Source: Acidobacteriaceae bacterium (GTDB taxonomy: Bacteria > Acidobacteriota > Terriglobia > Terriglobales > Acidobacteriaceae). From it: a stretch of DNA of 33,753 nucleotides. The notes beneath the pieces were generated by a model that did not search any database, was not told where the DNA came from, and saw nothing but the letters and a program-made list of their open reading frames with translations. Below are positions 17,306 through 26,200 of the stretch, piece by piece; position 1 is the stretch's first letter, and each line of letters opens with the position of its first letter. The position numbers and the translations under genes are program-made. The DNA is taken from positions 1 to 33,753 of the forward strand of contig PLXP01000120.1 of the NCBI GenBank assembly GCA_003151435.1, read 5' to 3'.

Positions 17306-19273
17306 ATGCCCAAGCGCCCAGCTCCACTTTTGGCTGTTTTGCTCCTTTCCGCCCCCCTGTTCGCGGCGGCTCAGCAAGCCCCAGATCAGGTATTCGGGAA
17401 CGAAGCCATAACAGCACATCTCCGGGTTCAGAACAGGCATCTCCTGTTCGAATCTATCGAGGCCCGGGGGAGCGTAGCTGTCCTCAAGCCCCTGGACGCA
17501 TTTGTCCTCGTCTCGGGCGATCATCGCGAGATTGCTTCGTCTGCAATGGATCTGATCTCCGAGCCTAAAGTAACGCCTCTCGCCGCCGACCCGCAGGCTT
17601 CACGAGCCGCTGCGCGTTTGCCGGGCAAGCAAATCTGCGCGGACTTGAAGGAGCACGCCGGATCATTCCAAGTGCATTGGTGCATGATCGTTCGCGCCGA
17701 TGCTCCGTACCTACGACAGGAGGTCACGATTCAGGCAGGCGCACAGCCCGTCGGAATCGCGGAAGTGCAGCTTCTGCACCTCCCGGCGCAAGAGGCATAC
17801 GTTGTCGGCACGGTCGCCGGATCGCCCATTGTTGCTGGCAATTTCTATGTGGGCTTCGAACACCCGCTTTCATCGAGTTCCGTCATCCATGGCGAGGTGA
17901 TCTCCGGCCTCAAGCGAACGCTTCCGCTGAGCGCGGGGCAATCCATCACTTACTCATCGGTCATCGGCGTAGCGAGGCCCGGCCAGTTGCGGCGCGACTT
18001 TCTTGCCTATCTTGAGTTGGAGCGAGCGCATCCCTACCGCACATTTCTGCACTACAACACTTGGTACGACCTGGGCGAAGGACAGCGCTTCGGCGCAGCC
18101 GAGGTGGAAAACCGGATGCGCGCATTCGGCGAGGAACTCGTCCGCAAGCGCGGTGTCGTCATGGACTCTTTCTTGATGGATGACGGCTGGGACAACACGA
18201 GTTCAATGTGGCAATTCAATAGCGGCTTGCCTGATGGCTTCACCCCTCTTCGTTCCATTGCGCAGCAATATGGCATCGGTCTCGGCGTGTGGCTATCCCC
18301 GTGGGGCGGCTACGAAGAAGAAAAGAAACAGCGGATTGCCTACGGCGAGGAGCATGGATACGAAATCGTCAAAGGCGGTTACGCGCTTTCCGGCCCGCGG
18401 TACTACGCGAAGTTCGAAGAAGCTTGCCTGAACTTCATCACCCGTTATAGCGTAAATCAGTTCAAGATCGATGGCACAGGCAATGCCGGTCAGGTCTTCT
18501 CCGGCAGCATCTTCGACAGCGATTTTTCCGCCGCCATTCATCTCATTGAACGCCTGCGCCAGGCAGATCCTCAGGTCTTCATCAACCTGACTACCGGGAC
18601 CAAGCCATCTCCTTTCTGGTTGCGCTATGCCGACACAATCTTCCGTTCAGGTGAAGATCATGACTTCGCCGGCGAGGGCACCTGGCGCCAGAAGTGGATC
18701 ACCTATCGCGACGAGCAGACCTATCGCAATATCGTGCGCGAAGGTCCGCTGTTCCCTCTCAATTCGCTTATGCTGCATGGCATCGTCTATGCCGAAAAAG
18801 CCAAGAATCTCTCGACCGATCCTGGGCATGATTTCGCTTCGGAGGTCCGCTCTTATTTCGGTAGCGGAACCCAGTTGCAGGAACTCTACATCACGCCATC
18901 TCTGATGACACCGGCGGACTGGGATGTGCTGGCCGAGAGTGCGCGGTGGTCGAGGGAAAATGCCGATATCCTCCGCGATACGCACTGGGTAGGTGGCGAT
19001 CCAGGCAAGGGCGAGGCCTACGGATGGGCATCCTGGAGCGCACAAAAAGGAATTCTCGTTCTGCGCAATCCTTCCGCAGGCCCGAGGGAAATTCGCATCG
19101 ACGTAGGGAAAGCGTTCGAACTTCCCGCCGAAGCAGCGCATAAATATTCAGCGCATAGTCCGTGGGCTGCGGATGCGGGCGCTCCGCGGATTCAACTGCA
19201 AGCCGGTCGCGCGTATGCCTTCAAACTCAAGCCATTCGAAGTGATCACGCTGGAGGCGCAACCGCAGCGCTAA
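17306..19273 (+). CDS. Secreted clan GH-D (GH36-like) hydrolase, second type
   Basis: A 655-residue exported protein; homologues of this kind are often mislabelled enterotoxin in genome annotations, from memory. Residues 1-22 are a signal peptide ending AAAQ. An N-terminal beta-sandwich precedes a (beta/alpha)8 barrel with YNTWYDLGEG (about 250-259), MDDGWD (291-296) and LGVWLSPWGG (326-335). FKID places the nucleophile at Asp389, and FRSGEDH gives an RxxxD acid/base pattern (Arg447, Asp451), the same two motifs as in the hydrolase at 4932-7436, though the rest is very different. A C-terminal beta domain closes the protein. AGGAG lies 6 bases before the ATG. It stands alone on the plus strand between two minus-strand groups, converging on the CBM9-like gene with a 17-base gap. 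Alpha-galactosidase or alpha-N-acetylgalactosaminidase activity is inferred. Confidence 0.8.
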   Translation: MPKRPAPLLAVLLLSAPLFAAAQQAPDQVFGNEAITAHLRVQNRHLLFESIEARGSVAVLKPLDAFVLVSGDHREIASSAMDLISEPKVTPLAADPQASRAAARLPGKQICADLKEHAGSFQVHWCMIVRADAPYLRQEVTIQAGAQPVGIAEVQLLHLPAQEAYVVGTVAGSPIVAGNFYVGFEHPLSSSSVIHGEVISGLKRTLPLSAGQSITYSSVIGVARPGQLRRDFLAYLELERAHPYRTFLHYNTWYDLGEGQRFGAAEVENRMRAFGEELVRKRGVVMDSFLMDDGWDNTSSMWQFNSGLPDGFTPLRSIAQQYGIGLGVWLSPWGGYEEEKKQRIAYGEEHGYEIVKGGYALSGPRYYAKFEEACLNFITRYSVNQFKIDGTGNAGQVFSGSIFDSDFSAAIHLIERLRQADPQVFINLTTGTKPSPFWLRYADTIFRSGEDHDFAGEGTWRQKWITYRDEQTYRNIVREGPLFPLNSLMLHGIVYAEKAKNLSTDPGHDFASEVRSYFGSGTQLQELYITPSLMTPADWDVLAESARWSRENADILRDTHWVGGDPGKGEAYGWASWSAQKGILVLRNPSAGPREIRIDVGKAFELPAEAAHKYSAHSPWAADAGAPRIQLQAGRAYAFKLKPFEVITLEAQPQR

Positions 19274-19290
19274 TGCCCAAGCCCGACCAA

Positions 19291-20253
19291 TCAGGAACCG
19301 GGGATGAAGCGGATGATGCCGAACGAAGCAGGTTGGTGAAACGAATGCTCGGGAAGGTTCAGAGGCAATGCACCCCAGCTGAGCATACGCCTCGATGCAC
19401 CAGATTCAGCTCCGTCACAGCGGTAGAAGTTCACTCTCCATTCTGTCATCGGATGGGCCGCCGCCGCCTTCATAGAAGCTATAGGGATACGCATCTCAAC
19501 CGTCCAGACGTGCTGTGGAGTATCAACGCGCGTCTCGTGGGAAAAGCCGGAATTCCACTTTTCGTTGTTGAACGGGTGTTGCGTCAAGTCTATCTCCAGG
19601 TCCAGCCACTGATTGTTTGGAGCGACCTCGAATTCGTAATAGTGCGATGGTCGGCCAGACGTTGGATTGATAAATGCCTCCACCACATCCTTCTCCCATA
19701 ACTGCCATCGCTCAGGTGCTGGATCTTCGCCATCATATATGTTCAGGTTCTGGTAATGGCACCAGAAGGCAAGATATAGATATTGACGAGTCCATCGGCT
19801 GGCAACCAGAGTTCTCACTTCCGTATGCCTAGTCCGGGAGAAGCCAGCCTCATCGAAGTGAATGCGCTTCGCCCGGGTCCAGAACTCCCTTTCCAGATTT
19901 CCATCAGGAACGACATCGACGGCTGAGAACTCTGAAAACATCACCGAGTGTTCTCGGTTCACAGCAGACTGTTTGACATCATGCGCCTGCCGGCCGTCAG
20001 CACTTGTTTTCCCGTCCATCACTGCAGCCCCTCCATAGCTTTGTCCGTTTGGGTTTGAGATCGCCGCTTTAGCACCGGGCCGGAACAGAAATGCACCGGC
20101 CAGAAGACAAGCAAAGATGAAGCATAGCGCCAGAATACGCTGGAGAGGCGCGGCCCAGGATGCAACGAATCTCCAATGCTGTAAGTCAAAGTCGCAAAAG
20201 CACTGAGGCAATCGTGACCACCTTTCCCCGAGATCGCACACTGCCAACTTCAA
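19291..20253 (-). CDS. CBM9-like carbohydrate-binding protein
   Basis: A protein of up to 320 residues whose last 200 match the carbohydrate-binding family 9-like domain found in extracellular glycan-binding proteins: an initial FWTRAKRI-type strand, then LYLAFWCHYQNLNIYDG, WQLWEKDVVEAFINP, YYEFEVAPNNQWLDLEID, VWTVEMRIPI and WRVNFYRCDG. The N-terminus is uncertain. A TTG at 20253 gives a membrane-anchoring hydrophobic segment (about residues 36-58) but has no ribosome binding site. ATG 20019 has an excellent GGAGGGG 8 bases upstream but yields a 242-residue protein with no export signal. An extracellular binding role favours the long form. It follows the DUF4832 gene by 57 bases and is the last gene of that minus-strand operon; it probably helps hold the substrate at the cell surface. 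Confidence 0.72.
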   Translation of the reverse strand: MKLAVCDLGERWSRLPQCFCDFDLQHWRFVASWAAPLQRILALCFIFACLLAGAFLFRPGAKAAISNPNGQSYGGAAVMDGKTSADGRQAHDVKQSAVNREHSVMFSEFSAVDVVPDGNLEREFWTRAKRIHFDEAGFSRTRHTEVRTLVASRWTRQYLYLAFWCHYQNLNIYDGEDPAPERWQLWEKDVVEAFINPTSGRPSHYYEFEVAPNNQWLDLEIDLTQHPFNNEKWNSGFSHETRVDTPQHVWTVEMRIPIASMKAAAAHPMTEWRVNFYRCDGAESGASRRMLSWGALPLNLPEHSFHQPASFGIIRFIPGS

Positions 20254-20309
20254 ACCGGCGATGATAGAAGGCAGTTCTCGGTCTCATTTGGATCCTCGGC
20301 ATGATACAT

Positions 20310-21698
20310 CTATTTCTCAACGTCGATGGAGCCCATGTCATACCATCCGTCAGGCTGTCTCCCCTGGATAGGCAGCCGTATGGCTGGCTCTGCAGTTTCC
20401 GGGTCGAGAAGGCCGATATGCAAACGATACTTCCCTGCAGTCAGGTTAGCGGGGATATAGAGCGATTCATCTACGACGGAATCGCCAGGAAGCCACTTTG
20501 TCACATCTGCAGGCACTCGGATAACAGTTTGACCTTCCTGCGACCACAGTTGCACGGCCAACTTGTATTCCTTGTAAATTGGCGCAACTCCGGCATTAAA
20601 CCACCACATGTGTACGGACATCATCGAACCCGCAGTAACATGCGCGGGATACTCGAGGCGGCGCAGGGTGAAACGATAGCCCATTCGCTTCTCAAAATCC
20701 GCAAACTGCGCACGCCACTGTGTGGGGATCGGTGAAGACTTCACGTTGACGGAAGTGACGTGCCAGCGCAAAGCCTGGTCGAGAATGTAATTTACGTCGT
20801 AGCCATCGCGCAGCCAGGTTGAAGGCGTGCCACAAGTTTCCAGCGATACAGGACGGTGCTTCCAGATATCCTGAATGCCGGTACGCGCGACCTCTTCCGG
20901 GTACTGGTCCAACATCTCCGAATCGTTCGTTTTCATATCGCCCCAGCAGTCCAGCCGCCATCCGGCTCCATGCTGGGTGCCGTAGGCCAGCGGCTCCGGC
21001 TCGTCGAAGTTCATCAGGAGCGTTGTATGCGGAAACGCCTGCAGCCATATGTCGATGAGCAGCTTTTGAAACTGGAATGCCGGCATATAGCTGCTCCAGC
21101 CCTCGCCCCAATAACCAACGGAGGAGATGTCGACGCTGTCAAGGATGGGATTGCCGTCGTAATGTTCACCTGCTGCCGCAACCAGCTCACCCCAGTACTT
21201 AAGATACAGTGGATCGCTGAAATCAGGCTGCCAGATAACTCCGTCTTTGTCCGTGGATGCGTTCGCTCGCCGTGCTCCCGAACTGCGGTACCAGTCAGGC
21301 AGCGGATCGCGGTCTGAGTACGGCATGAGGCGAATTGCCAGTCTCTGCCCATGCTTCTGAGCCTCAGATAAGGCTAGGTCAATAATGTCCCACCGGAATT
21401 TCCCGTGCTCCGGTTCAAGGGCGCTCCAGTACCACCGCAGATAGGCAATCGAAGTATCCGGGAAATCCGGCTTTGAGTTTGCATCGTGCAGTTTTTCAAC
21501 CGGCCCGCGTTCCGACCACGTATACGAAGGGTTCAGTTCCTGGCCATTAAACCGCTGAAATGTAGTAATCCCCATGCCGGGATTGACGAGAACGTCCAGT
21601 GTTTTAACTGGCCGGATGACGACCGTCTCTTTCTGCGCGTGGCCGTTCAGAATCGTCGTGCACATAACCAGAGCGCATACGAGAGCTTTCAATTTCAT
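20310..21698 (-). CDS. Secreted DUF4832-family putative glycoside hydrolase
   Basis: A 462-residue exported protein. The signal peptide is MKLKALVCALVMCTTILNG-type, ending HAQ, and this decides the start: ATG 21698 has GGTGG 6 bases upstream, whereas the open frame to 21737 puts 13 polar residues before it. The N-terminal half reads as a TIM barrel in the style of glycoside hydrolases (NPGMGITTFQRFNG, AYLRWYWSALEPEHGKFRWD, then GYWGEGW, and LLMNFDEPEP at strand ends), with acidic residues that could be catalytic. The C-terminal half is the DUF4832 beta domain (HMWWFNAGVAPIYKEYKLAV, YRLHIGLLDP). It follows the Tat-exported amidohydrolase by 81 bases and precedes the CBM9-like gene, so the three are probably made together. 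No activity is known to me for this family. Confidence 0.75.
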   Translation of the reverse strand: MKLKALVCALVMCTTILNGHAQKETVVIRPVKTLDVLVNPGMGITTFQRFNGQELNPSYTWSERGPVEKLHDANSKPDFPDTSIAYLRWYWSALEPEHGKFRWDIIDLALSEAQKHGQRLAIRLMPYSDRDPLPDWYRSSGARRANASTDKDGVIWQPDFSDPLYLKYWGELVAAAGEHYDGNPILDSVDISSVGYWGEGWSSYMPAFQFQKLLIDIWLQAFPHTTLLMNFDEPEPLAYGTQHGAGWRLDCWGDMKTNDSEMLDQYPEEVARTGIQDIWKHRPVSLETCGTPSTWLRDGYDVNYILDQALRWHVTSVNVKSSPIPTQWRAQFADFEKRMGYRFTLRRLEYPAHVTAGSMMSVHMWWFNAGVAPIYKEYKLAVQLWSQEGQTVIRVPADVTKWLPGDSVVDESLYIPANLTAGKYRLHIGLLDPETAEPAIRLPIQGRQPDGWYDMGSIDVEK

Positions 21699-21779
21699 TG
21701 AAGTCCACCCGCTTGTTGCACCCATGAATATGGTCACGATTCTCTACCATTCGCAGCATCCCGCCGCACATGCGATTGT

Positions 21780-23012
21780 CTACACAACGATGTTCAGAAG
21801 ACGTGCTGCGTTCTGGTTATAAATCTTGTGGAGAATGCTGTCGGGCAGTTCGATACCTGAGATACGCCACCGACCCTGCGGAGGTGTTGCGGCGGGTGCA
21901 TAGTCGAAGTACTCATCGGCTGTCTCCAGAAACCGGAAATAGATCTGGTATAGCGCATCGCCAAATGCTTGCTGTGGGAACCGATCCCCGTGCGGCGTTG
22001 CATCGGTTCCGAATACGATCCGGTCCTGATATCGATCGAAGAATCGGCGCGCCGCGCGGGGCTGCCGGCCAAGTTCATTAAGCCTGGCAGCAATGTCCAC
22101 ATGCATGTTCGGAAATCGGTCGAGGTTAGCCGAAACGTACTCAAGGTCCTCTGCAAAATTGCCGACGTGCAGAGCGACAAACTGCGTCTTTGGATGTCGC
22201 GCAAAGACACGGTTCCGTGCTTCGAGAATTTCGGCATTGGAAGGATATTCCGGCGAGGCAAATGACCAATCCGGATGGTTGCTTAGCTCCTCATATCGCT
22301 CATTGAGGCGGTCGGTAGGACGAAAGAATGCGACCGGATCCGACACATGGATGGCTACAGGCAGCTTGAGGCTGCCACAGGTCTCCCACATTGGATCGAA
22401 TCGCGGATCGTCAACCTTGACGAGGGCACCGCTTGTCATATTCTCGCGAAGAAAGAGCCCGAGGGTTTTCAGGATCTTCAGTCCGCGCGCGCCGTCCCGA
22501 TGCGCCTGGGCGATCGCGTCCGCCTGCACTTGCGGGTAATCCGGGCGCCCGAACATATCATAGGAGGGCTCGGTCATGGAGTAGAACCTCCCTGCATAGC
22601 CCCGGTCAAGATGGCTTACCGAGTCGGTCAGGCCGTCCGCGAAGCCGCCGGTCAGATTCACCATCGCGAGAACATTCGTGCGGTCCATAATCGGCAATAG
22701 ATCCTGCGGCATACCGTTGTAGACACGTGCGGCTCCGATGGCTACGCCGTTCACGACACGCGCCGAGTTAGTCACATGGGTATGAAAATCGATGACGGAA
22801 AATCTTGAACGGCTTACATGGGTCGTCTGCACGTGAAGCATCGACTCAGGCTGGTAGTCCGTCAGAGGAAGAGAGTATTTCTGAGAATGCGCACCGTTCT
22901 CCTGTGCCGCTGAACTCTGGCCAGGGTTCCCGGCCCATGCCGTTGGAAGCCCCGCAGAAAGAGTCCCAAGACCTGTGGTGGCCAACATCGCTCGACGACT
23001 GATTCGGCGCAT
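21780..23012 (-). CDS. Tat-exported amidohydrolase-2 family metal-dependent hydrolase (paralogue 2)
   Basis: A 410-residue amidohydrolase-2 family protein with a twin-arginine signal (SRRAML at residues 5-10, then a hydrophobic stretch ending AWA), so it acts outside the cytoplasm after folding with its metal. Predicted ligands are His77 and His79 in VIDFHTHV, His222 in IHVSDP, His282 in LHVGNF and Asp337 in VFGTDATP. It is a paralogue of the cytoplasmic protein at 16106-17176, with shared RYEEL..HPDW, ELGRQP, RFLETADEYF, QGRW and Y..NA..LL blocks, plus about 50 extra N-terminal residues. It leads a minus-strand operon with the DUF4832 and CBM9-like genes. Substrate unknown; placement with glycan-handling proteins suggests a sugar-linked substrate. 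Confidence 0.82.
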   Translation of the reverse strand: MRRISRRAMLATTGLGTLSAGLPTAWAGNPGQSSAAQENGAHSQKYSLPLTDYQPESMLHVQTTHVSRSRFSVIDFHTHVTNSARVVNGVAIGAARVYNGMPQDLLPIMDRTNVLAMVNLTGGFADGLTDSVSHLDRGYAGRFYSMTEPSYDMFGRPDYPQVQADAIAQAHRDGARGLKILKTLGLFLRENMTSGALVKVDDPRFDPMWETCGSLKLPVAIHVSDPVAFFRPTDRLNERYEELSNHPDWSFASPEYPSNAEILEARNRVFARHPKTQFVALHVGNFAEDLEYVSANLDRFPNMHVDIAARLNELGRQPRAARRFFDRYQDRIVFGTDATPHGDRFPQQAFGDALYQIYFRFLETADEYFDYAPAATPPQGRWRISGIELPDSILHKIYNQNAARLLNIVV

Positions 23013-23138
23013 CCTGATCCTCTGCCTCCGTTTGGAATCCCTCCGTCGTTCACCTGGCGCTGAGTTATGGCGTTATTTGCACTCACTGCCTGAATCGATC
23101 GAATGCGTTCCCATTAAAATTCGAAAGTGACAACAACA

Positions 23139-23196
23139 AGGTGCCTAGGCTCATATAAGTGGCGTTGACGCCAACTTGCGTTTTGCCCAGGCACCT
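23139..23196 (-). terminator. Nested hairpin terminator downstream of receptor 2
   Basis: AGGTGCCTAGGC (23139-23150) pairs with GCCCAGGCACCT (23185-23196) with one mismatch, and the loop contains a second small hairpin GGCG-TTGA-CGCC (23161-23172). On the minus strand the large stem is followed by TGTTGTTGTC. It starts 18 bases after the receptor 2 stop codon and sits between that gene and the next operon, so it most likely ends or attenuates the receptor transcript. Confidence 0.5.
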
Positions 23197-23213
23197 GCTT
23201 AGCTAAAAGTTTC

Positions 23214-26200
23214 TTAGAAACTGAGTTTTAGAGCCATCTGAAGAATTCTAGGATCGTTGGCAGAGGTGATTGCTCCGAAGACACCGGGGCCATCCTGGAG
23301 GCCGGCATCGGGATTGCCAAAGTTGACATTGTTGAAGGCATTGTAGAATTCTGCCCGGAATTCATACCGAATGCGTTCGCCTGCCTTTCCTGCTTTCAAT
23401 AGCGCCAGATCCGTTGTGAAAAGCCTTGGACCCCGAAGAGAGTTTTTGCCAATATTTCCGTATGTGCCAACTGCGTTAGGAACAAAATCGCCAGTGTTAA
23501 ACCATTCACTGATCAACTCAGCATGGGAGCGCCCGGAACTCAGCTTCGTCTGAGCAATGTTTGCCACCGTGATATCCGGACGGTCATTCCCCATCGCACT
23601 GAAGGAATTGTCGTCCTCTGCGAACGCGGTGAACGGAAAGCCTGTTTGCCAATTCGAGATATAGCTCAGGTTCCATCCGTTGATCGCCGTATCCACAACA
23701 CCCTTGACCGGGACGCGAGGAAGAGCGTAATTTCCCGACAACCTGAAGACCTTGTTATCGTCGCCGGCGTCAGGGCCGTAGTCAAGAGAGCGGCCACAAG
23801 CGCAGGTATTGATGCCGTAGATTCCAAATGTCCCCGGCTGTCCATTGGGACCGAAGTTGTTCAATGAGCGCGACCACGTGAAATTCGTCTGGAAGGTCAG
23901 GCCATATGTGAAGCGCTTTTCGAGTTCAAGCTGACCGGCATTGTAATTGCTGTTGACCCCGGAGTTGATCGAACCGATGAACCCATAGTTTGGATAGAGG
24001 AGACGCGATTGAATATTGTCCTCCGTCGACTGCCCCGGAATATAAACCGAGGGATTCAACTGAAGCAGTCCCGCCTCCTGATCTCCCGTACCACCAAGGT
24101 GAGCTCCGTGATTTCCCGCATATTCCGCCCTTAAAAACCAACTGGAGCCGAACTCGCGCTCCAAGGTGAGGTTATAAGTCAGAATTTGCGGAAGCCGGAA
24201 GTGCCTGTCGAAGATCTGCGTAAAAGCGATGTTCTGCGGGAACGTCACCGAAGCACCCGGATTGATTGGGCCAAACGAGGCGGGAAACGGATTCGCCACA
24301 CCCGCGGCGGAATAAGGGTTGGTGAAATTGGTATTCGTAATGTTCACGATAGGAGCGAATGGAGGAACACCGACAACATCTTCGAACGCTACGCCATTGG
24401 GCGCCTGGTAATAATAGCCTGCTCCACCGCGAATGCTGGTCTTGGCATCGGCTGTCAGTTGGTATGCAAAGCCCACGCGCGGGCCAATATTGCTCAAGTT
24501 GTTGTAAATGGAGGATGCGGGACATCCAGCATCGTGATGGCTTCCGCCGAAGATCAGGTTCTGAGGCGCATTGGGGTAGCGCACCGATTGCGCCCCGGGC
24601 ACAAAACACGCCACTCGTCCATCGCTATCCGTGTAAGGGAAGAATGGATCCCAGCGTACGCCGGCGTTCACTGTGAGCCGCGAAGTCGCATGCCAGTTGT
24701 CCTGTACGAAGAAACTCCAGTCGTTTCCAGTGAAGTCCAGGTACAAGCCGCCCGCCTGCGTAAAGCTGGATACATCTCCCAGCAAAAAGTCGGAGAGATT
24801 GTCTCCGCTGCGATTGCCGCCAAAATTGTAGTTGCCATCGGCCTGATATGAATTGCCCATGGGAAGATGAATATGTTCCCATTCGCCACCAAACTGGAGT
24901 TCATTCGGCCCTTTGACGAACGTGGCAATTTCACGATCGGATATGTCGCTGTGATTCCATGTTCCAGGAGACGGTTGGTCTCCAACTGTGAACGCTCCCG
25001 GCACAACGACATTGAGTGTCGCCGGAAAGTTCGTGGGCTGGGCAATGTTTGCGCCCGCCTGAGCAATATTGAAAGGCGCGGGCGATTCCGTCAAGCCGGT
25101 CTTACGTGTCCATCCAAAATAACTATTGAGAAGCGCGTTGGACGAAATCGTGTAGATGTCGACCACACTGACATTCTTCAGGTCCTGATTTTGTGGATCT
25201 TCTCCATTGCCTTCAAGAATGTTGCTCGAAGGCGGGACGATGATCGGGACTGTGTACTTGAGTTGAAAATAATGCCCGCTAATATGATGTTTGCCGCGGT
25301 TGTAGTCAATCTTGACCAGGTATTCGTCGGTGTTCTGGACAGATGGAGCGCCGTTGTACTTCAAATAGTTGGGCCCATCCGCCGGGTCATTCGGAAGAGG
25401 AATGTGATTCAGCAAATAGAGTGCCGTTGGGTCGAAGGCTGCTGGATTGATCACATTGTTGCTGTCGAATTGGTAGGGCGAGGTCGGGTCGGGATTCGTC
25501 AATACTGTGCCGGGAAGAAGAGCCGAGAAATCTCCGTTACGCTCAGCCTGCGTCGGTACCTGGGAACTCAGGCCATTGTCTGACGTGTTTTGGCGTGTCC
25601 CCTGATACGACCCAAAGAAAAACAGCTTGCCTTTCAGGATTGGCCCGCCGATGGTGCCTCCAAATTGATTCTGCTTCAACGGATTTGGAGAAGTAGCAAA
25701 GTAGTTCTTGGCATCCATCGCATAATTGCGGAGATACTCAAAGACATCGCCATGAAATTGGTCTGTGCCGGACTTGGTCACAACATTCGCCACTCCGCCC
25801 GTAGCGTTTCCATAAGTGGCGCTCATGTTATCGGTTTGCACATTGAATTCCTGCAGTGCGTCCGGATTGGGGAAGGGCAGATTAGTATTGATATACATGT
25901 CGTTATAGTCCACGCCATCCAACAAATAATAGACGCCGTTGGAACCGCCGCCATTGACCTTCGCATATTGCTCGCCGGGAAGAACTCCGCCTTCACAATT
26001 GGCGCCGCAGTTCTGTCCTGAGACATCGACTGCGCCCGGGACAAGAAAGACCAACTTTTGCGCCTCGCGGCCATTCAAGGGCATGCTTTCCATGCTCTTC
26101 TCATCGATAACCTGTGTGATCGCCGCGTCGTCGGTTGTCACCTGGTTGCTGCTGCCCTCCACCGTGATTTGCTGGGTTACCGCTCCTATCGCCAAGGTGA

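Noticed and set aside
24867..25583. 238-codon plus-strand open frame in receptor 2
   Set aside because: It is a shadow of the receptor gene, with no ribosome binding site and no domain.
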